Part shown: positions 33,762 through 42,454 of the stretch, one piece after another
Position numbering within the stretch: the first letter of the stretch is position 1
Layout of the letters: each line of letters starts with the position of its first letter
From: Phenylobacterium sp.
GTDB taxonomy: Bacteria > Pseudomonadota > Alphaproteobacteria > Caulobacterales > Caulobacteraceae
Direction of reading: 5' to 3'
NCBI RefSeq assembly: GCF_030651185.1
Contig: NZ_JAUSCJ010000022.1
Span: 62,001 to 126,000, forward strand
DNA length: 64,000 bases
The notes under the pieces: model-generated
What the model was told of the DNA's origin: nothing
The model's database searches: none
Seen by the model: only the letters and a program-made list of their open reading frames with translations
Translations under genes and position numbers: made by a program

Positions 33762-35225
33762 TCAGCCCGCGGGCGCCACATCCATGAAGATCGGGTTGGC
33801 GTAGAACCAGAGATCGTCCCAAGGATTTTCTCCGGCCGGATCTGGGGTCGGCTCGAGTTCACCGGTGCTGGCGCCGCGGACTCGCAGGTAGCTGTCGGCC
33901 TGCACGTTGCGCACGGTGTGGGTCATGGTCAGAATCTCGCCCTCCCGTGTCCAATCGGCCGATGTGAAGCGGCGCTCCACCCGGGCGCGGGGATTGTGGT
34001 CGGTGGCGCGATCGGCCGCGGGGCCGCTGACCTCGCTCCAGATCAGGTCCACGCGTGAGACGTCGGGGGTCCGGCCGCCGTGGTTGGCGCCGGCGGGATC
34101 GCGCAGCCGGATCGTGATCCGCACGTCCTGGCCGCGGGCCAGGCGCAGACGGCCGCCGATCTCCGCCGACGGCGCCGCGCGGCTCACCGCGCGCGCGGTG
34201 ACATCCAGTTCGGAGATCAAGTCACCGGTGGCGACGAACACCCGCCCATTGCGCAGGCCGTCGAGGATGTCCTCGTGGGTCCGGCTGGCCCAGACATAGG
34301 TCTTGGCGTACTCGCCCGGCCAGAAGTCATTGCCGCCGTCGGTGTAGTGCCGGTGGGAATCGGAGGTGGAGGTCACCCACCAGCCGCGGCCCTCGGCCAG
34401 CATGGAATCCCAGAAGCCGCCGAGGCGGGCGGTCATCTGATCAAATCCGCCCAGGGTTGGGGCGTCGTCATAACCGCCGCGGTAGCCTTTGGGATCGAGT
34501 GAACCGTCGGGACGCAGGGCGCCGGCCTGATGTCCCGGAGACCCCTCCATGCCGATGGCGACCTTGGGGGCCAGGTCATTCCAGTCGCGGAACTCGCGCG
34601 GGACATAGTGGCCATAGACGCCCATGGCCGTGGCCGAGCGAGACGGGTGGTTGGCGATCACCACGGGCGGGCTCTCGACGGACTTCATGTGCTTGAGCGC
34701 GTCGAGCATCCTCGGCTCGGCGTCGCGGCTGGGATCCTGCGGGAAGGCGTCGCGCTTGGAGAACCGCTGCTCAATGTCGAAGAGCACGTCCCGCTCGTGA
34801 TGGGTATGCGGAACGATGAGGCTGGAGTGGTCGCCACCGGGGGTGTCGAACTCCATGCCGTAGAACTGGATAAGGCCCGGAACTGCGGCGCGGGAGGCCA
34901 CCAGTTCCGGATAGGCCTGGTCGCGGTTGATCTTCGAGTGGTTCGGGCCGCCGTGATCGGTGGAAACCATCCAGTCCAGCCCGTGCTTCAGCGCCATCTG
35001 GGCGTTGATGGGAATCGGGTAGCGCGCGTCGCCGGCGAGGATGGGGGTGGGCGGAACACTCGGATCGGCGCCGGGCGCGTATCGAACGCTGAACTGGCTG
35101 TGCACATGGTGGTCGCCGGCTTGCCAGGCGCGAGCCCCGCCCGCGGGAGGGGCGTCTTCATGAGCCAGGGCGGAGGTGGCCGCAAGCCAGGCGACGGCGG
35201 CAAGGCTGATGGTGAGGCGCGACAT
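33762..35225 (-). CDS. Exported PHP-domain phosphoesterase-like protein
   Basis: A 487-residue protein with signal peptide (residues 1-21, cleavage after ALAHE). The catalytic part has PHP-type metal motifs: DHHVHSQFS near 37, STDHGGPNH near 88, VIANHPSR near 190 and STSDSHRHY near 290. A beta-rich C-terminal region follows. It probably hydrolyses a phosphate ester in the periplasm; the substrate is unknown. It lies 69 nt downstream of a TonB-dependent receptor gene on the same strand, with an attenuator-like hairpin between, so the receptor may import the ligand or product. Confidence 0.78.
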   Translation of the reverse strand: MSRLTISLAAVAWLAATSALAHEDAPPAGGARAWQAGDHHVHSQFSVRYAPGADPSVPPTPILAGDARYPIPINAQMALKHGLDWMVSTDHGGPNHSKINRDQAYPELVASRAAVPGLIQFYGMEFDTPGGDHSSLIVPHTHHERDVLFDIEQRFSKRDAFPQDPSRDAEPRMLDALKHMKSVESPPVVIANHPSRSATAMGVYGHYVPREFRDWNDLAPKVAIGMEGSPGHQAGALRPDGSLDPKGYRGGYDDAPTLGGFDQMTARLGGFWDSMLAEGRGWWVTSTSDSHRHYTDGGNDFWPGEYAKTYVWASRTHEDILDGLRNGRVFVATGDLISELDVTARAVSRAAPSAEIGGRLRLARGQDVRITIRLRDPAGANHGGRTPDVSRVDLIWSEVSGPAADRATDHNPRARVERRFTSADWTREGEILTMTHTVRNVQADSYLRVRGASTGELEPTPDPAGENPWDDLWFYANPIFMDVAPAG

Positions 35226-35239
35226 GGTGGGCTCCTGAG

Positions 35240-35275
35240 AAAACGAAAAGGGCGCCCTCCGTGAGGAGAGCGCCC
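35240..35275 (-). terminator. Terminator/attenuator between receptor and phosphoesterase
   Basis: GGGCGC (35250-35255) pairs with GCGCCC (35270-35275) and CCTC with GAGG inside it, with a small bulge. On the minus strand the stem is followed by TTTTCGTTTT. It sits between the receptor stop and the phosphoesterase ATG, so partial termination could set a lower level for the downstream gene. Confidence 0.7.
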
Positions 35276-35294
35276 GGTTCGCACGGTCTGCGGA

Positions 35295-38057
35295 TCAGAA
35301 ATTGTAGCGGATGCCCATGATGTAGCGGCGGCCGAAGGTTTCGTTCTCGATCGGGTTGCCGGGATCGTTCCCGTAGCGGGCGGCGGAGTCGTTGGTCAGG
35401 TTAACCGCGTCGAAGGTCCATTCGAGGTTCTCGTTGATCGCGTAGCGGATCGAAAGGTCGAGTTCCTCGTCGTCGTCCCAGTAGACATCGCCATTGGTCA
35501 CCGGCACCACCGCGCCGTTCAGCACCTGATAGGCGCCCACCGACTGGCCCCAGGCGGTGCGGAACTGGTAGGCGAGCCGCGCCGAGAGACCATATTTCTC
35601 GTAATAGACAGAGGCGTTGTAGACGAGGTCTGAGGTTCCCAGCAGCGGCGCCTTGCGGGCCGGCACGGCGCCGTCCGCCGGGATGGTGGTCTCGGAGTCG
35701 TTGAGGGTGACGTTGGCCTGGACGCCGAAGCCCCCCAGCCAATCTGGCAGGCCCGCGCTCTCGACGAAGGTCTCGGCCGACTGGGAATACGCGACCTCGA
35801 TCCCGCGCAGATAGCCGTCGCCGCCATTGCGCAGGGTGCTGAGCGTATAGCCCGAACGATCCACGCCGGGGGAGTTCAGGATGTCGCGGCCGAACACGCC
35901 CGACTGGGTGAAGAGAACCCCGGTCAGGTCCTTGTAGTAGGCGCCGATGGAGAAGAAGCCACGCGGCTGCAGATACCATTCCAGATAGGCGTCGAAGCCC
36001 ACGGCCTTTTCCGGACCAGCGTCCGGGTTGCCGCCGGAGATGCTCTGGGTGGCGTCGGTGATGCTGAAGTTGGGCCGCAGCTCGTCATAGTCGGGCCGCG
36101 AGGCGCCGGTGGTGACGCCAAAGCGCACCTTGACGTTCTCCCGGACATCCCAGTTGAGGTGGGCGCTGGGGAAGACCAGGGTCTCTTCGTTCTCGGCGGT
36201 GACGATCTGCTGCACCCCGGCGATCGTCGCAAAGGCGCTGCCGGTGTTCTGCGTGCGCTCGACGCGGGCGCCGAAGACGATATTGCCCCAGCTCTGATCC
36301 AGGGTGCCCATGGCGTAGCCGGCCAGGATGGATTCCTGCACGCGGTAATAGTTGCCGCTGGTGTTCTGCTTGGTCAGGACGCCCGCGCGAAGCAGGACGC
36401 CGGCATAGTCATCAATCGCGCTCTTGGAGAAGTAGTTGAACGCGTAGCCCAGGTTGATGTCGCCCTGGAACGGCTTGGTGTTGCGGAACATGTCGAAGGT
36501 CAAGGGGCGGCCCGCGGCGGCGAGCTGGGCGGGGGTCGCGCCGTAGGTCACTTCCTCGGCCTTCTTGGTGCGCACCGAGTAGAAGCCGCCGACCTTGACC
36601 CGCAGAGGCGAGCCCAGGAATTCAAGGTCCCGGCCGGCGTCGAACTTGCCGGTATAGGCGAAGGTGGGGTCGCCCCGATCGGTGGTGGAGATCGCGGTCC
36701 CGGTTCCCACCAAGGGGAAGGCGTCGATGGAGAACACCTGTTCCCCACGCGAACGGACGTTCCCGGTCAGGATGGTGCGATAGAGCCGGACGGTGTGGTT
36801 GTCGTCGTCGGTGAAATCATACTCCACCGTGGGACGGTCGGTGACGGTGGTGGGGCTGGCGAAGTTGGTGCGCGCCGGGGCGTTCTGGCCGTCCTCGGTC
36901 TGGGTGTAGTTCAGGCGCCAGGAGAGGTCCCAGTCAGCCCACTTGTGTTCGCCGCCCAGGGTGTTGGTCCAGGTGTATTCCGAGGATTCCAGGGAGTTGA
37001 AGTTGGGGGTGATCTGGACGCCGTAGACCGTCCCCTTGTCGGGCGTGTTGCCGTTGCAGGTGTCGGCGAAGCCGCTGGTGGTCTGCGGCGCAGCGACGGC
37101 CGGGCAGGCGCCGGTCACCGTGGTGGCGCCGTTGTCGAAGCGGAAGATGTAGTTGCTGCGCAGTTCTTCGTCTTGATAGTCGGTGTAGATCGAGGAGGCG
37201 AAGACCTCGTTATTGTCGTCGAACTGGTACTCGATCTTGGCCGATCCGCCGATATTGCCGCGGGTCAGGCGATAGAGCTTGTTCTCGTATTCCCGCGCCC
37301 AGCGGCGGGTCTCGGCGCCGGGACGGCCGTCGCGGCCAGCGCCGGCGGTCTGCCAGGGATCGGTCTCGAAATTGTCGGTCACCATGTTGCGGTGATACTT
37401 CGAGGCCTGCAGCACGATGCCCAGGCGGTCGTCCATGAAGGTGTTGGAGAAGAATAGGCCGGCCTCGGCCTCCTCCCCGCCGCCCAACGCCACATAGCCC
37501 AGCGCGGCCTTGGCCGAGAAGTTCATCCCGGGCTTGTCGAAGGCGCTGCGGGTGATGATGTTGACGTTGCCGGCCACGGTGTCGCCGCTCATGTCGGGGG
37601 TCACCGCCTTGCTGACGATGACCTGGCTGGCGAGCGCCGAGGGGATGTTGTCGAAGCGCGAGGAGCGGCCCTCGGGGCTGACCACCGACAGGCCGTCGAA
37701 GGACAGGGTGGTCCAGTTGATCTTGGCGCCGCGCAGGTTGACGTAACGGGCCTGACCCTGGTCGCGCTCGACGGCGACGCCCGGCAGGCGGCCGATGGCG
37801 AAGGCGATGTTCTGGTCGGGCAGGCGTCCGACGGCGTCGGCGGCGAGCACGCTCACCAGGGAGGGCGACTCTTTCTGGATCTGCAGGGCCCGAATTTCGG
37901 ACTCGGCGATCGGCCGACCGACGACGACCAATTCCTCAACATCGCCGGCGCCCGCCGCCGCGGACTCAGCCAAGGCTTGGCTCCCGGCCGACAACACCGC
38001 CAGGATGGACACGCCGAACATCAGAGCCGCACGCGACTCTCGCCTCATCGTTTTCAT
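35295..38057 (-). CDS. TonB-dependent receptor (TonB-Xanth-Caul type)
   Basis: A 920-residue outer-membrane transporter. The signal peptide is about residues 1-30, a TonB-box-like segment EELVVVGRP is near 40, and the plug domain is about 55-185 (RLPDQNIAFAIGRLPGVAVE, YVNLRGAKINW, NVNIITRSAF). A 22-strand barrel ends with the aromatic terminal Phe (GIRYNF). The plug wording is that of the large receptor group expanded in Caulobacter and Xanthomonas, often used for sugars and other organic ligands rather than iron; this is family knowledge. It is first in a two-gene unit with the PHP phosphoesterase. Confidence 0.92.
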   Translation of the reverse strand: MKTMRRESRAALMFGVSILAVLSAGSQALAESAAAGAGDVEELVVVGRPIAESEIRALQIQKESPSLVSVLAADAVGRLPDQNIAFAIGRLPGVAVERDQGQARYVNLRGAKINWTTLSFDGLSVVSPEGRSSRFDNIPSALASQVIVSKAVTPDMSGDTVAGNVNIITRSAFDKPGMNFSAKAALGYVALGGGEEAEAGLFFSNTFMDDRLGIVLQASKYHRNMVTDNFETDPWQTAGAGRDGRPGAETRRWAREYENKLYRLTRGNIGGSAKIEYQFDDNNEVFASSIYTDYQDEELRSNYIFRFDNGATTVTGACPAVAAPQTTSGFADTCNGNTPDKGTVYGVQITPNFNSLESSEYTWTNTLGGEHKWADWDLSWRLNYTQTEDGQNAPARTNFASPTTVTDRPTVEYDFTDDDNHTVRLYRTILTGNVRSRGEQVFSIDAFPLVGTGTAISTTDRGDPTFAYTGKFDAGRDLEFLGSPLRVKVGGFYSVRTKKAEEVTYGATPAQLAAAGRPLTFDMFRNTKPFQGDINLGYAFNYFSKSAIDDYAGVLLRAGVLTKQNTSGNYYRVQESILAGYAMGTLDQSWGNIVFGARVERTQNTGSAFATIAGVQQIVTAENEETLVFPSAHLNWDVRENVKVRFGVTTGASRPDYDELRPNFSITDATQSISGGNPDAGPEKAVGFDAYLEWYLQPRGFFSIGAYYKDLTGVLFTQSGVFGRDILNSPGVDRSGYTLSTLRNGGDGYLRGIEVAYSQSAETFVESAGLPDWLGGFGVQANVTLNDSETTIPADGAVPARKAPLLGTSDLVYNASVYYEKYGLSARLAYQFRTAWGQSVGAYQVLNGAVVPVTNGDVYWDDDEELDLSIRYAINENLEWTFDAVNLTNDSAARYGNDPGNPIENETFGRRYIMGIRYNF

Positions 38058-38220
38058 TGGAAGCCCCTCTTTGCTCAGGGGGCTCTATCCAGCGAGAACT
38101 TCAGTCCGGCGATGGTTATGCGTCGGCTTCGTGACTGGCGGCGGGTTTGTCTACGGTTGAGCTAATTGGCGCCCGGCCGCGGCATTTCAGCATCAGGTGA
38201 GCGCGATCGCCCAGGGTTGG

Positions 38221-38255
38221 AATGTGACGCCGCCCGCTCGGGAGGGCGTCACATT
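38221..38255 (-). terminator. Hairpin downstream of rpoH
   Basis: AATGTGACGCC (38221-38231) and GGCGTCACATT (38245-38255) form a perfect 11-bp stem, with CCC/GGG able to extend inside the loop. It starts 20 nt after the rpoH stop. No U-run follows on the minus strand, so terminator function is probable but not certain. Confidence 0.55.
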
Positions 38256-38274
38256 TGAGGTCCGGAGCCTGTGG

Positions 38275-39162
38275 TCAGGCGTTGACCAGGTTCCGCTCCT
38301 GCGCTGCGGTCCGCATCGACTTCTGCAGCTTTTCGAAGGCGCGGACCTCGATCTGGCGCACGCGCTCGCGGCTGACGCCGTATTCGGCGGCCAGCTCCTC
38401 CAAGGTCGACGGATCGTCCTTCAGCCGGCGCTCGGTCAGGATGTGACGCTCGCGGTCGGTGAGCTCGGTCATCGCTTCCTGCAGCAGGCCCATGCGCTGG
38501 GTCCGCTCCTGGTTCTCGGCGACCTGGGTCTCCTGGCTGACAGAGGTCTCGTCCTCCAGCCAGTCCTGCCACTCGCTCTCGCCGTCCACGCGCAGGGGCG
38601 CGTTCAACGAGGCGTCGGGGCCCGACAGCCGGCGGTTCATCGAGATGACTTCCTCGTTCAGCACCCCCAGCTTGGTGGCGATCTGCGCCACCTGGTCAGG
38701 GTGCAGGTCGCCGTCCTGGAAGGCGCTGATCTGGCTCTTGGCCTTGCGCAGGTTGAAGAACAGCTTCTTCTGCGCCGCCGTGGTGCCCATCTTCACGAGG
38801 CTCCAGGACCGCAGGATGTACTCCTGGATCGAGGCGCGGATCCACCACATGGCGTAGGTGGCCAGGCGGAACCCCTTGTCGGGCTCGAACTTCTTGACCG
38901 CCTGCATCAGGCCGACATTGCCCTCGGAGATCACTTCCCCGATCGGCAGGCCGTAGCCGCGATACCCCATGGCGATCTTGGCCACCAGGCGCAGATGGGA
39001 GGTCACCATGCGGTGGGCGGCCTCCGGGTCTTCATGTTCCTTCCAGCGCTTGGCCAGCATGAATTCCTCATCCTTGGCCAGCATCGGAAACTTCCGGATC
39101 TCGGTGAGATACCGGCTCAGGCCGCCATCGGGCGACATCACGGACAGCGCGTTCGTGGCCAT
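38275..39162 (-). CDS. rpoH: RNA polymerase sigma factor RpoH (sigma-32)
   Basis: A 295-residue heat-shock sigma factor. Region 1.2/2.1 begins LSRYLTEIRKFPML. Region 2.4 has TYAMWWIRASIQEYILRSWS, the RpoH box is QKKLFFNLRK, and region 4.2 has TLEELAAEYGVSRERVRQIE. ATG 39162 gives the same length as I recall for Caulobacter RpoH; an upstream in-frame TTG is unlikely. A TTGAAAC element lies about 90-97 nt upstream (39259-39253). It directs transcription of chaperone and protease genes. Confidence 0.96.
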   Translation of the reverse strand: MATNALSVMSPDGGLSRYLTEIRKFPMLAKDEEFMLAKRWKEHEDPEAAHRMVTSHLRLVAKIAMGYRGYGLPIGEVISEGNVGLMQAVKKFEPDKGFRLATYAMWWIRASIQEYILRSWSLVKMGTTAAQKKLFFNLRKAKSQISAFQDGDLHPDQVAQIATKLGVLNEEVISMNRRLSGPDASLNAPLRVDGESEWQDWLEDETSVSQETQVAENQERTQRMGLLQEAMTELTDRERHILTERRLKDDPSTLEELAAEYGVSRERVRQIEVRAFEKLQKSMRTAAQERNLVNA

Positions 39163-39233
39163 GGATCTTAATCCCCTATTTCCCGGACATGGGTCGCCGC
39201 GCCTGGTTCGCGCGCGTCCGTCCGCCCCCTCAA

Positions 39234-39259
39234 CCAACTAGATAGGTATCGGGTTTCAA
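39234..39259 (-). promoter_or_regulatory. Candidate rpoH promoter
   Basis: On the minus strand, TTGAAAC (39259-39253) is followed by 11 nt and then CTAGTTG, a partial match to the Caulobacter housekeeping form TTGACGS-N10-14-GCTANAWC. The leader to ATG 39162 would be about 65 nt. Matches are moderate, so this is tentative. Confidence 0.3.
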
Positions 39260-39365
39260 CTGCGGAAGGGCGTTGGGAGGAACGACCTATAAGTCCGACT
39301 GCTCAACTCAGGTATTCCTATTCCCGCGCCGTGGCGTCATCAAGGCGCCTGGTCCGCAAGCTTTC

Positions 39366-40358
39366 TCACAGGGCTGAGAGCAAAGCTTCCAGCTGCGCCA
39401 TGTCCGGGGGCAGGGGGCTCTCAAACCGCAGGGTTTTCCCGGTCACCGGATGGACGAAGCCCAGCACCGCCGCATGCAGCGCCTGGCGCGCCAGGCCCGC
39501 CTGGGCCATGGCCTCGCGCACGGCGGGGGTTGGCGGCCCCGAGCCATAGACCGGGTCGCCCAGGCAGGGACTGCCCTTGGACGCCAGGTGCACGCGGATC
39601 TGATGGGTGCGGCCGGTCTCCAGGGTGCATTCCAGGCGCGCGGCCTGGGGCTTCTTCTGCTGGCCGAACACCGTCCGCGTCGAATAGTGGGTGATGGCCT
39701 CCCGGCCGCCGGACTTCAGCACCGCCATCTTCTTGCGGTCGGTTGAGGAGCGGCCGATCTGGGTGATGATGGTGGCCTTGGCCGGCGACGGCGCGCCGCG
39801 CACCAGGGCCACATAGACCCGGTCGATGTCGTGGGCGGCGAACAGGGCCGAGAGCCCCTGGTGGGCGGGGTCGCTCTTGGCCACCACCACGATACCCGAG
39901 GTCTCCTTGTCGATCCGGTGGACGATGCCTGGCCGCGCCACCCCGCCGATGCCGGACAGGGAACTGCCGCAGTGGTGGAGCAGGGCGTTGACCAGGGTGC
40001 CGCTGGGGGTTCCCGGCGCCGGGTGCACGGCCATGCCGGGGGGCTTGTCCACCACGATCAGGTGGGCGTCCTCGTAGAGCACGGTCAGGGGGATGGCTTC
40101 GGCCTGAGGTTCCGCGGCCTCCGGCGGCGGGATCAGCAGCTCGTAGTCGCCGGCCTGGGCCTTGGCCGAGGTGTCGGTGAGGACCTTGCCCTCGCGGCTG
40201 ACCATGCCGGCCGCCATCAGGGCCTGTATGCGAGCCCGCGACAGGGCCGGCAGGTGCTCGGCCAGGGTCTTGTCCAGCCGCCCGCCGGCGTCCTCGACCG
40301 CCAGGGTCAGGGCCAGAACCTCCCCGGGGGGGGCGTCGTCGTCGTCGGGGATGATCAC
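39366..40358 (-). CDS. rluD: RluA-family pseudouridine synthase (RluD-like)
   Basis: A 330-residue enzyme converting uridines of 23S rRNA to pseudouridine. An S4 RNA-binding domain (about 18-75, GGRLDKTLAEHLPALSRARI) precedes the catalytic domain. The latter has the motif HRIDKETSG with the catalytic Asp near 135, and LECTLETGRTHQIRVHL near 245. The S4 domain and overall length favour RluD over RluA/RluC, which is a family inference. It runs divergently from rpoH's upstream region and is preceded by the ferritin-like gene on the same strand. Confidence 0.9.
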   Translation of the reverse strand: MIIPDDDDAPPGEVLALTLAVEDAGGRLDKTLAEHLPALSRARIQALMAAGMVSREGKVLTDTSAKAQAGDYELLIPPPEAAEPQAEAIPLTVLYEDAHLIVVDKPPGMAVHPAPGTPSGTLVNALLHHCGSSLSGIGGVARPGIVHRIDKETSGIVVVAKSDPAHQGLSALFAAHDIDRVYVALVRGAPSPAKATIITQIGRSSTDRKKMAVLKSGGREAITHYSTRTVFGQQKKPQAARLECTLETGRTHQIRVHLASKGSPCLGDPVYGSGPPTPAVREAMAQAGLARQALHAAVLGFVHPVTGKTLRFESPLPPDMAQLEALLSAL

Positions 40359-40377
40359 GCCGCCGCGCCTCCAGGGG

Positions 40378-40695
40378 CTAAAGTGCGCTCTTCTCGCTCG
40401 ACTCTTCTTCGTGACCGGTGATCGACCCCTCGGTGAACAGGAATTCCTTGAGCTGCTCGTGGAACTGCTGGTCGTTGCGGCGGATCCACTCCAGGGCCAT
40501 CGAGGCGTGCTCGATTTCCTCGTGCGCGTTGTGCAGCAGGATGGCCTTCAGCTCGGGGTCGTCGCAGTCGTCGGCGCGCTGCCGGTACCAGTCCACCGCC
40601 TCCAGCTCCTCGATGAGCGAGGTGATGGCGTAGTGCATGTTCAGGGTCTTCTTGGACAACTTCTCGCGCGGGACGTGAAGGCCTTCGCTGGACAT
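40378..40695 (-). CDS. Encapsulated-ferritin-like (EncFtn) protein
   Basis: A 105-residue two-helix ferritin-like protein. The metal-site residues known from Rhodospirillum rubrum EncFtn appear at matching spacing: Glu29, Glu30, Glu32, Trp36, Tyr37, Glu60 and His63 (EELEAVDWY and HEEIEHA), and the tail FLFTEGSITG is also similar. EncFtn oxidises iron inside encapsulin shells. Here no encapsulin gene is adjacent and the C-terminus (ESSEKSAL) lacks the usual LTVGSL-like loading peptide. It lies 19 nt upstream of rluD and is divergent from phoD. Confidence 0.8.
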   Translation of the reverse strand: MSSEGLHVPREKLSKKTLNMHYAITSLIEELEAVDWYRQRADDCDDPELKAILLHNAHEEIEHASMALEWIRRNDQQFHEQLKEFLFTEGSITGHEEESSEKSAL

Positions 40696-40759
40696 CTCAT
40701 GCTCCTGTCGTAACTCCCTGCTCTATGGCATGGGCGATGAAGAACGTGCGAGCGAGGAA

Positions 40760-42454
40760 ATGGCTGTAGAGATCAATCGGCGCGCGGCGCTGGCCTTCCT
40801 GGGTCTGGGGGCGGCGGCTCCCGCCTTCGCCCAGACGCCGACCCGATATGGGGGCGTGGTGGTCTTCAAGCATGGCGTCGCCTCGGGCGACCCCCTGGCT
40901 GATCGCGTCATCCTCTGGACCCGCATCACTCCGGCCGAGGCGACCACGGGCGAGATCGCCTATCGCTGGCGGATCACACCGACCGGCAAGGCGAACCTCC
41001 TTCGGCGGGTGAAGACCCTCTCCGGCGAGGGGATCACCAGCGCCGCCCGCGATTTCACCGTGAAGGTTGATGTCGCCGGCCTTAAGCCGGGGACGGAGTA
41101 CAGCTACGAATTTGAGGCCAATGGCGTGGTGTCCCGCAACGGCTGGGTCCGCACCCTGCCGGTGGGCAAGACCGCCGACGTGGTGCTGGCCGTGGCCTCC
41201 TGCTCCCTGCATCCCAACGGCTATTTCCACGCCTACAGCGCCATCTCGGCCCTGCCGCGGGTCGATGCGGTGTTGCACCTGGGCGACTACATCTACGAGT
41301 ACGGCGGCCCAGGCTCCTACGGCATGGACAGCAAGGTCGCCTGGCATCGGGCCCATGAGCCCAACCACGAGATCGTGACCCTGGCCGACTACCGGACCCG
41401 CCACGCTCAGTACAAGTCCGACGTTCAGCTACAGGCCGCTCACGCCCGCGCCGCCTGGATCGTGGTCTGGGACGACCACGAGACCGCCAACAACAGCTTC
41501 CTGTCCGGCGCTGAGAACCACACCCCCATCGACGAGGGGCCTTGGAACGAGCGCAAGGCCGCGGCCATCAAGGCCTATTTCGAGTGGATGCCGATACGAG
41601 AGCCGGAGGGCGGCGGGTTCGCCATCAACCGCACGTTCCATTTCGGCGACGTGATGAGCCTGATGATGCTGGAGACGCGGCTGACCGCCCGCGACCAGCA
41701 ACTCAGCTATGACCGCGACCTTAACGGCATGGACGGCAAGCCCGACCTGCCGACCTTCCGCAAGAAGCTGGCGGACCCGTATCGCAGGATGATGGGCGAG
41801 GCGCAGGAAGCATGGCTTGCGTCCGAACTCAGGGCCTCGGTCGCCGCGGGCCGCACCTGGCAGGTGCTGGGCAACGAGGTGGTGATGGCCCGGCTCAACA
41901 TTCCCAGCCCGCGCAAGGAGATGGGCGAGGCCGCCTATGCAAAGGCCCTTGCCGCCTCGCCGGACGCCGCGCGGAAGCGCGTCGCGCGCCTGGACGAATT
42001 CGGCAGGCTCGGCCTGCCCTATGGCCTGGACATGTGGGACGGCTACCCGGCCGACCGGGAGCGGGTCTATGCCGGGATCAAAGCGGCGGGCGCCCGGGCC
42101 ATCGTGCTGTCGGGTGACAGCCACGCCTTCTGGGTCAATGAGCTGTTGGACGACCAAGGCGCCCGGGCGGCGGTGGAGTTCGGGACCACGGGGATCACCA
42201 GTCCCGGCGGCGGCGACGCGCTGAAGGCCTTCCCGATCGGCGACCTGTTCGCCAGCGCCAACAAGGAGGTGCTGTTCAGCGATCAGGCAGCCAAGGGTTT
42301 CATCCTGCTGACTCTGACGCCGACGCAGGCCCGGGCCGACTTGGTGGCGGTCTCCAACATCACCCAGCCGACCTTCGAGACCCGGGTGGTGAAAACCTAC
42401 CGGGTGACGCCGGAGGCCGGGGGCGTGTCAGCGCCGGTCGAAGGCCAGGCGTAG
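40760..42454 (+). CDS. phoD: PhoD-family alkaline phosphatase (Tat-exported)
   Basis: A 564-residue phosphodiesterase/alkaline phosphatase. A twin-arginine signal (NRRAALAFLGLGAAAPAFA) is at the start, followed by a PhoD N-terminal domain (HGVASGDPLADRVILWTRI). The catalytic domain has LGDYIYEYG near 190, WDDHETANN near 245 and LSGDSHAFW near 455, the metal-site pattern of calcium/iron PhoD enzymes. ATG 40760 follows GCGAGGA; ATG 40730 is also in frame. It releases phosphate from organic esters in the periplasm. I see no clear Pho box. Its 3' end overlaps the LysE gene by 27 nt. Confidence 0.93.
   Translation: MAVEINRRAALAFLGLGAAAPAFAQTPTRYGGVVVFKHGVASGDPLADRVILWTRITPAEATTGEIAYRWRITPTGKANLLRRVKTLSGEGITSAARDFTVKVDVAGLKPGTEYSYEFEANGVVSRNGWVRTLPVGKTADVVLAVASCSLHPNGYFHAYSAISALPRVDAVLHLGDYIYEYGGPGSYGMDSKVAWHRAHEPNHEIVTLADYRTRHAQYKSDVQLQAAHARAAWIVVWDDHETANNSFLSGAENHTPIDEGPWNERKAAAIKAYFEWMPIREPEGGGFAINRTFHFGDVMSLMMLETRLTARDQQLSYDRDLNGMDGKPDLPTFRKKLADPYRRMMGEAQEAWLASELRASVAAGRTWQVLGNEVVMARLNIPSPRKEMGEAAYAKALAASPDAARKRVARLDEFGRLGLPYGLDMWDGYPADRERVYAGIKAAGARAIVLSGDSHAFWVNELLDDQGARAAVEFGTTGITSPGGGDALKAFPIGDLFASANKEVLFSDQAAKGFILLTLTPTQARADLVAVSNITQPTFETRVVKTYRVTPEAGGVSAPVEGQA

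Noticed and set aside
38058..38220. Pho box upstream of the TonB-dependent receptor
   Set aside because: The pairing with a phosphoesterase prompted a search for direct CTGTCAT-like repeats on both strands; none was convincing.
38197..39171. 324-residue frame opposite rpoH
   Set aside because: Complement of rpoH; no independent start or motif.
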